From Geothrix fermentans DSM 14018 (GTDB lineage: Bacteria; Acidobacteriota; Holophagae; Holophagales; Holophagaceae): a stretch of DNA of 64,000 nucleotides. The translations under genes were made by a program, and so were the position numbers. Of this stretch, positions 31,862 through 40,314 are shown piece by piece. The stretch spans positions 45,714-109,713 of the forward strand of contig NZ_AUAU01000016.1 in the NCBI RefSeq assembly GCF_000428885.1, given 5' to 3'. The notes beneath the pieces were generated by a model. That model was given only the letters and a program-made list of their open reading frames with translations, did no database searches and was not told the DNA's origin. Positions within the stretch are counted from its first letter, which is position 1, and every line of letters begins with the position of its first letter.

Positions 31862-32308
31862 CTATTTATCTTCAATATTTAGATATTTTAATACTTCATC
31901 CTTACAAAATAATTGCATTTTAAGCCTCTCGTTTTTGTCGTAAATTTCATACGCGTCAAATATTTTATTAATACGAACTTCCTGACTTTCATTGCTATAA
32001 AATGGATCTTTATCAATATCTTCTGGTCCTGAATATATGTCATGCATAAAGCGGCCATAATGTTCTAATGTAATAGATGAAATTAGATAATTGAAATTCT
32101 TTTTATCTTTTTCTTCTATAGCAAGCTTTTCTCCTTGCAAAATTGTTTCTTTAAATGTTGGCATTCCTTGATTTTTAAAAATTTTTTCGCCTAAAATCAA
32201 AACATTGTGAATTTGCCTTCTGGCTTGATCTTGGGCATGTACATAAATCGTATTTGTATAAACCATTGTCATTATGACCACATTTGCAATTATACCATAT
32301 TTAGCCAT
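31862..32308 (-). CDS. AT-rich island gene, exported or membrane-anchored protein of unknown function
   Basis: A 148-residue protein that I do not recognise. It begins with a hydrophobic stretch, YGIIANVVIMTMVYTNTIYV, followed by AQDQ, which could be a signal peptide or an anchor. The rest is charged and rich in Lys, Asp and Glu (for example KLAIEEKDKKNFNYLISSI). GGAGGGAAGC stands directly ahead of the ATG, a strong ribosome site; four upstream in-frame codons are not needed. Codon use is strongly AT-biased, unlike nearly all other genes here, pointing to recent acquisition from a low-GC source. It lies next to another AT-rich exported protein gene. Confidence 0.65.
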   Translation of the reverse strand: MAKYGIIANVVIMTMVYTNTIYVHAQDQARRQIHNVLILGEKIFKNQGMPTFKETILQGEKLAIEEKDKKNFNYLISSITLEHYGRFMHDIYSGPEDIDKDPFYSNESQEVRINKIFDAYEIYDKNERLKMQLFCKDEVLKYLNIEDK

Positions 32309-32442
32309 GCTTCCCTCCAATATTTATTTTATAGGTAATCTGAGATACGAATAAATGAGCAGGATATTTAATTGTATTAGCTTCTATTGGACGCTGTAAA
32401 ATATGTTTGTTTCTCGTTTTCAGTCTGTATGTAATAATTTTA

Positions 32443-33027
32443 TTATTTATTGTTTTTTATTGCATTTGAATTGCCAATCATCACCAAAAAATCAATCACA
32501 TTTTGATTGGTTGGAGGATTGCTGTTATATTGCTTGAATGTGAGTTTATTGTAATCATATGCAGCAATACTTGTAGTGATAAAATCATACATGGGATCCA
32601 TAGAGCGGGAAGAATTGGAGCTTCCTGTGTCTATCCATGATCCGCGACGGGCAGATTTTAATAATTTACCAGATTTTGAATAATAATTTTCTTCTAAGGT
32701 TCTATACAGCCTATGCTCATCGACCACATTAAATTCAATTATTGAGTGAGAGTAGATACCAGAACCATCACCGGAAATTTTGGTAACATAAATAATGTTA
32801 TGCAATCTATTTGGGAATCCGCCTTTAGGTACTAAAACACGCCATTCTATCCCATTAAATGCTGTCCATGATACTATATTCGATTTTTTGGGTAAATTAT
32901 CAGTATGAGTGGGCCATAATCCAGATTGGGATTTATTTGATGATTTATTATTTGCATATAAAGAAATCCAACTAAGCAAGCATAACACAAATAATATTGT
33001 TAGTTTTGATTTACCTGTTGTTTTCAT
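32443..33027 (-). CDS. AT-rich island gene, secreted protein of unknown function
   Basis: A 194-residue protein with a clear Sec signal peptide (KSKLTILFVLCLLSWISLYA, cleavage likely after YANN or just before). The mature part is Ser/Asn/Tyr-rich, contains no Cys, and has repeated aromatic strands (for example HSIIEFNVVDEHRLYRTLEE), so a beta-rich extracytoplasmic fold is possible. I cannot assign a family. GGAGAG lies six bases ahead of the ATG. Same strand, 134 bases upstream of the other AT-rich gene, so they may form one unit. Confidence 0.65.
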   Translation of the reverse strand: MKTTGKSKLTILFVLCLLSWISLYANNKSSNKSQSGLWPTHTDNLPKKSNIVSWTAFNGIEWRVLVPKGGFPNRLHNIIYVTKISGDGSGIYSHSIIEFNVVDEHRLYRTLEENYYSKSGKLLKSARRGSWIDTGSSNSSRSMDPMYDFITTSIAAYDYNKLTFKQYNSNPPTNQNVIDFLVMIGNSNAIKNNK

Positions 33028-33216
33028 TGGCTCTCCTTGGCATGAAGTGTTAAATTTGCTTGATGTTTAAAAACATAGAATAGTCTGACAAACTATCTGG
33101 TTCTGATCCTATTACCCTCCGAAGATCAATTGAATAGCATTGAGTATGGATATCTTCCTTTCAAAAAAAAAAGGGGGGGGGAGTGGTACAACCATTCAGA
33201 AAGCCCAGACACAGAG

Positions 33217-33348
33217 TCATTTTATGGGCTTGACCGTCATTGGCGTTCCGCACTTTGGGCACTTCGGGGCCACCGGGTGCCGCTGATAGGTCTCTGTGTA
33301 CCGGCAAGAAGCCTTCATGCAGGTGGCCTGATAGGTTTGAGGGCTCAT
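33217..33348 (-). CDS. Small zinc-ribbon-like protein (43 aa)
   Basis: A short frame, MSPQTYQATCMKASC at the start and APKCPKCGTPMTVKPIK at the end, with two Cys pairs (C-x4-C and CPKC) of the kind that bind one zinc ion. GGGAG lies seven bases ahead of the ATG. Proteins of this size and pattern are common on phages and islands and are often nucleic-acid-binding or FmdB-like. The function is not known. It lies downstream of the XRE regulator on the same strand. Confidence 0.6.
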   Translation of the reverse strand: MSPQTYQATCMKASCRYTETYQRHPVAPKCPKCGTPMTVKPIK

Positions 33349-33441
33349 GGATAACTCCCTGGTTGGCGTGGAATGACGAAAGGATCGTAAGGATGGGGGG
33401 CTCGGGTTTCAAGAAAAAATCGTAATTCGGTTCAAAAAATA

Positions 33442-33900
33442 TTACTCCACCACTATCCATAACTTACGTCCTTCACGCCCCGCCTGGATAATCCTGAGAA
33501 TGGCTTCCTGGCTATCAAGCAGGGGGGTGGTTTGGCTGTTTGGAAGGTCCAGCAGCATGGCTGAAGCCGATCCATGATTCGGCAGTGTGATGTTGCGTCC
33601 TTCCGTGGCCTGGGGTCGCGGGGGAGGCTGGTTTGGGACCTGCTTGGGTTGGAAGTCCTGGCCGCTTTCCAGGCTCTCCGTGCTGGTGCCAAATAGCTGG
33701 GCCAGAGCGGCAAGGGCTGCACCAGAAGGCCGGGACTTGTCTCGCTCCCAGGCCGATACGGCGGTCTGATCCGTATTCAAGGCAGCACCCAGTTCACCTT
33801 GGGTCCAGCCCCATGCAAAACGGACGAATCGAATGCGCTCCGCCAGCGTGCGGGGGGGACCGCTGGGAGAACCGGAGTCGTAGGGTCCGCGAGTGGGCAT
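33442..33900 (-). CDS. XRE-family DNA-binding regulator (island)
   Basis: A 152-residue protein with an N-terminal helix-turn-helix, LAERIRFVRFAWGWTQGELG and ALNTDQTAVSAWERDKSRPS, followed by a Pro/Gln-rich linker and a C-terminal segment ending GREGRKLWIVVE. This end resembles that of the second island XRE protein (IGKSVWVIIR at 36764). It is divergent from the kinase gene, with about 100 bases between starts, and probably regulates that interval. No protease or peptidase domain is present. Confidence 0.87.
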   Translation of the reverse strand: MPTRGPYDSGSPSGPPRTLAERIRFVRFAWGWTQGELGAALNTDQTAVSAWERDKSRPSGAALAALAQLFGTSTESLESGQDFQPKQVPNQPPPRPQATEGRNITLPNHGSASAMLLDLPNSQTTPLLDSQEAILRIIQAGREGRKLWIVVE

Positions 33901-34004
33901 CTCGGTCAGGATGACTCAAACATCCCCACGGTGACACCAGGAATACGACCATTTCGTATCGCCATGTGACCAATTCATCTCATGTAGGCTTCGTAATATG
34001 GACC

Positions 34005-36518
34005 ATGACTTCAGGCCAGCCTGGTTCAGAGGAGATCGGCCCCCCCTCCTGGGTCGGTTCAGATTCCCGTCGCCTCGGGCGTTATGTGGTGGGCCCAGTC
34101 CTGGGGCAGGGCGGCATGGGCGTGGTTCATGAGGCCTGGGACACCCTTCTGCGCCGAAGAGTTGCCCTCAAACGCCTGACCCAATCCAGCCCAGAGGCAT
34201 GGGTACGGTTTCTTCAGGAGGGGCAGTTCCAAGCTCGGCTCCGCCACCCGAGCATTTGCCAAATCTACGATGCCGACACTGTGGAAGACCTGCCGGTCAT
34301 CGCTATGCAGTTGATCCACGGTGAGCCTCTGTCCGATCTTCGCCCCAGGATCAATCGGGAGGACCTCCTGCGGATCCTCATGCAGGTGGCTCTTGCGGTC
34401 CATGCCGCCCACCAAGCCCAGATCCTTCATCGCGACCTGAAGCCCGGCAACATTTTGGTTGAAGAGGGCCCTGAAGGGTTTGTGCCCTTCGTGTGCGACT
34501 TCGGCCTGGCCAGGGATCTCTCAGGCCAAGGAATCACCCAGACCCACCATGGGCTTGGGACGCTCGGATTCATGGCTCCCGAGCAGCTCCACCCCCATCT
34601 CCCGTTAAGTCCTGCCACGGATGTTTACGGGATGGGTGCGACACTTCACGCGATGTTGCTGGGGCAGGCTCCAGAACCTGCCATCCAGGGTCAACTCTCC
34701 ATTGATCGGCTTGGCAGCGGCGAGGGCTGGGATGACCTTCCCCGAGATATCCAGACCATGCTGGCCAAGGCCTTGGAATGGGATCCCAAGGACCGGTACC
34801 CTTCCGCCGCTGCCTTCGCGGAGGACCTGAGACGGTTTCTGGAAGGTGAGCCCTTGGTGGCTCGACCACTAGGCTGGATGGGGCGGGTTCAGCGTCGCAT
34901 CGCCCATAGACCAGGACTCGCCACCACAGCAGCCCTTGGACTGCTGGCGGCCGTGGCCCTACTCGGATGGGGCTACCGGACGATCCAGTTCGCTCGCAAG
35001 CAGGCTCAGGCAGCCCAGCGCCTCGCCTTGGATACCAAGGATGTTGAGCATCTCCTTCGACTGGAGCGAATGCGACCTTTGCACGACATGCGCCCCGCCT
35101 ATGCAGAGATCAGGCTTCGGATGGTTCGGCTGGAAGGGACCATCAAGGGCCTTGGAAGGGCGGCAGAGGGCCCAGGACACTACGCCCTGGGGCGTGGCTA
35201 CATGGCCGTGGGGGATTCGAAGAGGGCCCTGAGCGAGCTTCAGGAGGCGTGGCGCAAAGGATTCCAGGTGCCAGACGTGGCCTATGCCCTTGGAAGAGCC
35301 CACTGTGACCTGTTCTGGGAAGCATCCACCCAGGCGGGTTTCAACGGCGACACGGCACGCATGAATGCGCTTCGCAAAGAACACATGGGCAAGGCTCTAT
35401 GGTTCTTCGGCCAGGCGGGAGGGCAGAGTTTCGAGTCTCCAGATCTTGCGTTGGCTCGGATTGAGCGAGTGAAGGGCCATGCAGACACCGCTCTGGCGCT
35501 GGCCAGAAAAGCGTTTGAGGCCGATCCGTGGGAGGTCGAGGCGAAAACATCCGAGGCCTCTGCCCTGGCCCGTCTGGGGTTCGACCAGATGATCCGAGGG
35601 GAGTACGGCCAAGCCTGGGATTGGTTCAGGAAAGCAGAGGCAGCTTCACGCCAAGCTCGGGAACTGGCCAGAAGCGACGAGGGGGCCTATCAGACTGATC
35701 TGAACTGGAGGCTCGCCTGGGCTGGTTCCACGCTGGAACACGGCGAGATCGATCCTCGTTTCATGGAGCAAACCGAAGAGCTTTGCCGACAACAGCTTTC
35801 CATCAACCCAGAGAACCCTGAAAGCGTTGCAAATCTGCTGTGGGTGCAAGTTCTCAAGGCCTGGGCACTCCTCAATGCGGGCAAGGATCCCAGCGCAGTC
35901 ATTGGACATGGCCTTGAATTGTATCGTTCGCTCACCTCGCCTACGGTCACGAACGCGAACATCAAGGTGGCCTGGATGGAGTTCCATCGACTGACGGCTG
36001 AATGGGATATGAGGAATGGCAGGGACCCTTCTATGCCCTTGAAGATTGCCGTGGGGGATGGTGGACATAGCGACTATCGGTTGCATGACTCTCTTGCCGA
36101 AGCCCTCCTTCTGAAGGCCAGATGGGACCTTTCACAAGGTCGGGATCCAAGTCCAGTGCTGGATCGAATGGAACCCGCCACTGAAGGCCTACACAAACGC
36201 AGGGTCGTGCATGGGTACCTAGATGCAGCCTTGGGGGAGGCACAACTGATTCGAGCCGGCTGGGCGATGAAGCAAGGACAGGATTCCCAGCCATTCATCG
36301 AGAAGGCGGAATCGTTCGCTCGGAAGAGCCTCGACTTCAATCCAAAGTCCGTCTTGCCTTACTGTCTCCTGGCGAAGATCCAATCGGCGAAGGCAAACCA
36401 GCCCGGTGCGGATCGCAGGAGATGGGTAGAGGAGGAGCGAACCTGGGTGGCAAGGGGTTTGGCGATCAAGCCCGGATATTGGCCGTTGTTTTCGCTGGGA
36501 CGATCCAGCCATCGATAA
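34005..36518 (+). CDS. Membrane Ser/Thr protein kinase with C-terminal repeat domain
   Basis: An 837-residue Hanks-type kinase. The kinase domain (about 26-280) has GQGGMG in the Gly loop, Lys56 in VALKR, the catalytic HRDLKPGN (Asp144), DFG at 165-167 and APEQ. All key residues are intact, so it should be active. A membrane span (about 305-324, TTAALGLLAAVALLGWGY) separates it from a 500-residue helical domain with TPR-like units (for example LALARIERVKGHADTALALA and LARLGFDQMIRGEYGQAWDW). The helical domain would lie outside the cytoplasm. A GTG at 33966 is an alternative start; neither start has a good ribosome site. On islands such kinases can be regulators or defence effectors. Confidence 0.9.
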   Translation: MTSGQPGSEEIGPPSWVGSDSRRLGRYVVGPVLGQGGMGVVHEAWDTLLRRRVALKRLTQSSPEAWVRFLQEGQFQARLRHPSICQIYDADTVEDLPVIAMQLIHGEPLSDLRPRINREDLLRILMQVALAVHAAHQAQILHRDLKPGNILVEEGPEGFVPFVCDFGLARDLSGQGITQTHHGLGTLGFMAPEQLHPHLPLSPATDVYGMGATLHAMLLGQAPEPAIQGQLSIDRLGSGEGWDDLPRDIQTMLAKALEWDPKDRYPSAAAFAEDLRRFLEGEPLVARPLGWMGRVQRRIAHRPGLATTAALGLLAAVALLGWGYRTIQFARKQAQAAQRLALDTKDVEHLLRLERMRPLHDMRPAYAEIRLRMVRLEGTIKGLGRAAEGPGHYALGRGYMAVGDSKRALSELQEAWRKGFQVPDVAYALGRAHCDLFWEASTQAGFNGDTARMNALRKEHMGKALWFFGQAGGQSFESPDLALARIERVKGHADTALALARKAFEADPWEVEAKTSEASALARLGFDQMIRGEYGQAWDWFRKAEAASRQARELARSDEGAYQTDLNWRLAWAGSTLEHGEIDPRFMEQTEELCRQQLSINPENPESVANLLWVQVLKAWALLNAGKDPSAVIGHGLELYRSLTSPTVTNANIKVAWMEFHRLTAEWDMRNGRDPSMPLKIAVGDGGHSDYRLHDSLAEALLLKARWDLSQGRDPSPVLDRMEPATEGLHKRRVVHGYLDAALGEAQLIRAGWAMKQGQDSQPFIEKAESFARKSLDFNPKSVLPYCLLAKIQSAKANQPGADRRRWVEEERTWVARGLAIKPGYWPLFSLGRSSHR

Positions 36519-36564
36519 CCAGATTCAAGGATCTCGCTGCCCACCGCTTAGGCGGAGGCATCCC

Positions 36565-36756
36565 ATGAGTAAGAAATTTCAATCCGAGCTACTGAAAAAT
36601 CGCAGGCGTTCTGCACTAGCCGTTCCACAAACCCAGCCCCAAGAATCGATCAAGCTTGAGCTTGATCCTGATGACCCGGCGGAGTGGTACCTCGACCTCA
36701 TCGGGGAATGCCTGACGATCCTCAGAGGTAAGCTCAGAGAAGGTCCCAGAGAATGA
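36565..36756 (+). CDS. Small hypothetical island protein
   Basis: A 63-residue protein with a basic N-terminus (KKFQSELLKNRRRS) and an acidic second half (LELDPDDPAEWYLDLIGE). GGCGGAGG lies seven bases ahead of the ATG, a good ribosome site. It follows the kinase on the same strand after 46 bases and is convergent with the second XRE gene. I do not recognise it. Confidence 0.55.
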   Translation: MSKKFQSELLKNRRRSALAVPQTQPQESIKLELDPDDPAEWYLDLIGECLTILRGKLREGPRE

Positions 36757-36763
36757 TTCAGGT

Positions 36764-37174
36764 TCATCGGATGATGACCCAGACACTCTTCCCAATCTCC
36801 AAGGCCTTCCGAATTTGACTACTAATATCGGTAGCCTCGGCGGATTGGTTCATTTCATATCGAAGACCAGTCTTGTAGGTCCGAATTTCCGCATGGCCTG
36901 ACTTGGTTGGATGTAGCACGACGGAAATTGGCTCAAGCACCGGCGGCCTTGGTGGGGCCTCATAAATTCGCTCCGTCGATAATCGCACCCAAGGCACCCC
37001 TAGCCGCTCAGAAATTCTGGACTGGCTTTCTCGATCTGTGGTGTACGACCGGTGCTCCCAGGCATAGATGTTTTGCCGGCCCATCCCCAAGTACTTTCCC
37101 ATCTGAGTCTGATTCAGTCCCCAGGCCTCGCGGATGAATTTCATGTTGTGCGAAATGTAATCAGCAATGCTCAA
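36764..37174 (-). CDS. XRE-family DNA-binding regulator, second island copy
   Basis: A 136-residue protein. The helix-turn-helix reads MKFIREAWGLNQTQMGKYLG and MGRQNIYAWEHRS. A C-terminal segment ends IRKALEIGKSVWVIIR, like the end of the XRE protein at 33442. A TTG start with GAGGG seven bases upstream is used; the ATG at 37144 is the other choice. It stands 92 bases downstream of the primase gene on the same strand and may be transcribed from its own promoter. It could be the element's lysogeny-type regulator. Confidence 0.82.
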   Translation of the reverse strand: MSIADYISHNMKFIREAWGLNQTQMGKYLGMGRQNIYAWEHRSYTTDRESQSRISERLGVPWVRLSTERIYEAPPRPPVLEPISVVLHPTKSGHAEIRTYKTGLRYEMNQSAEATDISSQIRKALEIGKSVWVIIR

Positions 37175-37265
37175 CCCACGCCCTCACGAATTCATGCTCA
37201 AAGAATAACGGCGAAAGGGTGGGCTCCGACACCCACCCTCTGTCACCACGTCTGCTCCCGGAAGA

Positions 37266-40163
37266 CTACAGTTCGATGGTCTCATCATCCCAGAACTGAG
37301 GGGTGGCCCTGCGCACTTCAACCGTAGAGGGGGAGACCTCATCAATGTCACCGAGGATTTTGATCCTGCCATTGCCGATGCGGATCATGTCTTCCACCGT
37401 CAGGGGAGAGGTCGTGTCGACTGTAGAGGGCGATGACAGGGATGGAGGGGTTCTTTTGGCCCCTTGTGATTGAGGCCTCGACATCTCTGGTTCGATCTTA
37501 GGAACCCCCTTCATCCCCTCCACCTCCGCCATCCACCCCAAAAATGCCTGGTCCATTGCCTCCTCTTCTGGGTCCTTTATCAGGAGCCACTTTCCCCGGG
37601 GACCACCGTACTTTACGGGTTCACCCCCATCCACCGGGCCAGTAGCAGGTAGCTGGTCGAAGCGTCCGCCATCCTGGCACTTTACGAGCATCCAACGGCG
37701 CCCACTCTTGTCAGATCCTGGAGCCTGCACGAACTGGCTACCAGCAACCACACGCTCCTTGTACTGGGCCAGCATCTTCCCCACCTGCACAGTGGAAGGG
37801 AGATCATCCTTCTTGGCCCCACGACACAGGATCTCCATGGCTTCCACAGCTCCCGCGAACTCGAGGGGAGACTTCTTCACGGCCATGAGGAATTCTGAGG
37901 CGAGGTGAGGGCCTCCAGCTGGAAAGGCCATGCCCCAGGCCTCGACTAGGACGCGAAGGGACTCCGACTCGATGTCACCAGACGAAGCGATTTCGGACCT
38001 TGCTTCGCAGGGGTCCACATTGCAGACCCAGGCTACTGCACCACGGACGAGCTTGGACCACCCCTCGTAGGATCCGAAGGGCTTCAGTCCCTGGCTTGGA
38101 CGGCCAGCAGCGATGAAGGCGCGAAGAACCGTCAAAGCCGCTGCCACCAGGGAACCCCTGTTGGCCTTGATGTGGTCCACGAGGTGGGGATGGACGAACC
38201 CTCCGCGTTCTTCAGGGCGCTCCAATGGGCTTTTCAACCGGATGGGCACGGTTCTGCGGTTGAGGTCAGCGACCAGAACCACGTTGTTGCCCGTGCCGAA
38301 CCAGGTGGTGACCAAGGGGAACTCAGGATTACCAGTCCTACCCAGGACTCGTCCCTTGAACGTGTTCGCAGTCAGGACTGCGGCAAAGGGACCATTTCCG
38401 AAGGTGCCCGTGATGTTGTCTACTAGCACTAGTGGCGTGCCGTCCTGGGCGACTCCCACGATTCGTTTCTCTTCTTCCTCCTCCCTTGTCGAGTGCGTCA
38501 TCCTCGGGAAGGTCCGTCCCGTGGCTACGTAGGCGATGGTCTCCATGAGCAGGGTTTTCCCGGTGCCACGTGTGTTCGCATCCGCCAGGAAGAAGGGCAC
38601 AGGCTCGTCGAGCGCAAGCCGAGCGAACGGAGTCAGGAGGGCAGCCAGGTAGGCAGCCTGATGGCACTCCCCATCAAAGGGGAAGTCCACAGCCAGATCC
38701 TTGAGTTTGGCCATCGCTTCTACTGCCTCTGCTTTTGTGGGCTTGTTTTGAACCGAAGGGAAGTCCTGAGGTGGCAGGTAGAGTAGTTGGGAGTTGGCGT
38801 CGTAGCCTTCGACCTGGAGCAGGCTCAAGTCAGCACGAAGCACAGGGGTCTCGATGACACCACGAAGCCCAGGGAGCATGGGCCAGGCACCGCGAGCCTG
38901 GATGGCCTGGACGACCCATTTCGGAGGACGGATCTCCTCGCTCCTAGGCTCCCCAGCTGCGGTGAACGATGTCCTCTCCCACCTGGCAGCCTCAGACAGC
39001 AATTCCTCAAGTCGAGCATCAGGGATGGGCAGGATGATTGGAGCTTCTCCCCTTGAAGCCAGCTTTTCAGGGTCCATTTCGAAGGGCACATGGACCAGCG
39101 CACCAGCACGGGTGTAGACCTGGTTCAGGGAACTCAGGGCTTTGATCGCCTCATCCACCACCTTCGGTTCGTCGGTGGTGACTCGGATGGTGGGGCGCTC
39201 TGCGATCTTTCTGGTGCAATGCTCTGCCACCACACTTCGACCGGCCAGATCCAGGACATCCTTGAGGCCCCTGTTCTGGCAGGAGTCGTGGAAGCATCCG
39301 AACTTCGGCACCCCAGAAGCCGCTTGCCAGAACCAGGCATCCAGGCCCCCATTGTTGGAGTGCTCGGCATCGAAGGGACACTGACACTTGTGCATGTCCT
39401 CCTTTCCCTTGACTGGAGGACCGATCTTGCACCCCAGTTCCTGGAGGACACCAACCAGATCGAGGGTCCTCAGGTCAGCTTCGAACCCGTCACACCAGGG
39501 TTCCGTGGCTCTGGCCACAGGCCTCTTCGGAGGAGGTGGGAGGGTCCCCATCGGAATCGAGAGAGAGTCCCCCTCAACCTCGATGAACGCAGGTTCGCTT
39601 CCCGGCTTGGTGCATGGGAGGTAGTAGAGGCGGGCCACATCCTTGGTGGCAGCGAGATCCAGGGCAGCCCAGTGGGCCTCCAGATCCAGCGCCTTCAGGG
39701 CCCAGTCCACTGCCGCTTCCCAGCGAGAGGCAGGCACAGGCTCAGACAGGGGGATGAAGACGCGAAAGCGCGGCCAGGCCTCCGTGTGACTCCAGGTCGA
39801 GGCCAGGAAGGCTTGGGTGCCTCTGGCTCGGAGAAGCGAGGCAACCTCCTCCATCATGAGGGGGCGAGGGAGCACCCCCTTCTTCCGGCCTGTATCGGCA
39901 GTAGGATCTGGCTCGGAAATGCTGTTGTCCACATCAAGGACGAGCATCGTGAGCCATTGAGCGTTCACACGGCTTCGCGTGGTATTCGCAGCGAAGATTG
40001 TGGGGCTGATCCCACCGGCCTGGTTCTTGACAGCGCATACCCTTGGTTGGCGGAGGTGGTTGACCAGTTCGGGCCAGGTCGTGACGGACGGCTTGGGATG
40101 GATGTCCGTCACGCCGGAGAAGGCGCTCACAGACAGGGCGGTGGGAGAGTGGTGCATTGACAT
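37266..40163 (-). CDS. Primase-helicase replication protein of the integrative element
   Basis: A 965-residue protein. The N-terminal domain has the archaeo-eukaryotic primase metal motif LDVD (76-79) and an SxH motif (TWSH, 123-126) followed by RFRVFIPLS. A zinc-binding region has Cys260, Cys262, His268, Cys290, His292 and Cys295. The C-terminal half is a helicase-like ATPase with Walker A RGTGKT (Lys536) and Walker B LVLVDN (Asp582). The long tail (after about 850) is low-complexity Ser/Pro/Thr. Such fused proteins start DNA replication of phages, plasmids and satellites. The ATG used has GGAG ten bases upstream; an ATG at 40175 is also in frame. It is divergent from the integrase. Confidence 0.85.
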   Translation of the reverse strand: MSMHHSPTALSVSAFSGVTDIHPKPSVTTWPELVNHLRQPRVCAVKNQAGGISPTIFAANTTRSRVNAQWLTMLVLDVDNSISEPDPTADTGRKKGVLPRPLMMEEVASLLRARGTQAFLASTWSHTEAWPRFRVFIPLSEPVPASRWEAAVDWALKALDLEAHWAALDLAATKDVARLYYLPCTKPGSEPAFIEVEGDSLSIPMGTLPPPPKRPVARATEPWCDGFEADLRTLDLVGVLQELGCKIGPPVKGKEDMHKCQCPFDAEHSNNGGLDAWFWQAASGVPKFGCFHDSCQNRGLKDVLDLAGRSVVAEHCTRKIAERPTIRVTTDEPKVVDEAIKALSSLNQVYTRAGALVHVPFEMDPEKLASRGEAPIILPIPDARLEELLSEAARWERTSFTAAGEPRSEEIRPPKWVVQAIQARGAWPMLPGLRGVIETPVLRADLSLLQVEGYDANSQLLYLPPQDFPSVQNKPTKAEAVEAMAKLKDLAVDFPFDGECHQAAYLAALLTPFARLALDEPVPFFLADANTRGTGKTLLMETIAYVATGRTFPRMTHSTREEEEEKRIVGVAQDGTPLVLVDNITGTFGNGPFAAVLTANTFKGRVLGRTGNPEFPLVTTWFGTGNNVVLVADLNRRTVPIRLKSPLERPEERGGFVHPHLVDHIKANRGSLVAAALTVLRAFIAAGRPSQGLKPFGSYEGWSKLVRGAVAWVCNVDPCEARSEIASSGDIESESLRVLVEAWGMAFPAGGPHLASEFLMAVKKSPLEFAGAVEAMEILCRGAKKDDLPSTVQVGKMLAQYKERVVAGSQFVQAPGSDKSGRRWMLVKCQDGGRFDQLPATGPVDGGEPVKYGGPRGKWLLIKDPEEEAMDQAFLGWMAEVEGMKGVPKIEPEMSRPQSQGAKRTPPSLSSPSTVDTTSPLTVEDMIRIGNGRIKILGDIDEVSPSTVEVRRATPQFWDDETIEL

Positions 40164-40314
40164 GGAGATCTCCATCAGGAAGTCCCATCGGGGACAGATG
40201 GTTCAATGCGCGTCAAAAGGGGTGCAAACGCGAAATATATTAAAATTATTTTTGGCTAATTGTTGTTATATATGACCGTTTTGGTAATTCAGTTTCAAGG
40301 ACGGTTCACACTCG

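Noticed and set aside
33161..33460. 99-residue minus-strand frame in the island
   Set aside because: No ribosome site or domain, and it covers the better-supported zinc-ribbon gene in another frame.
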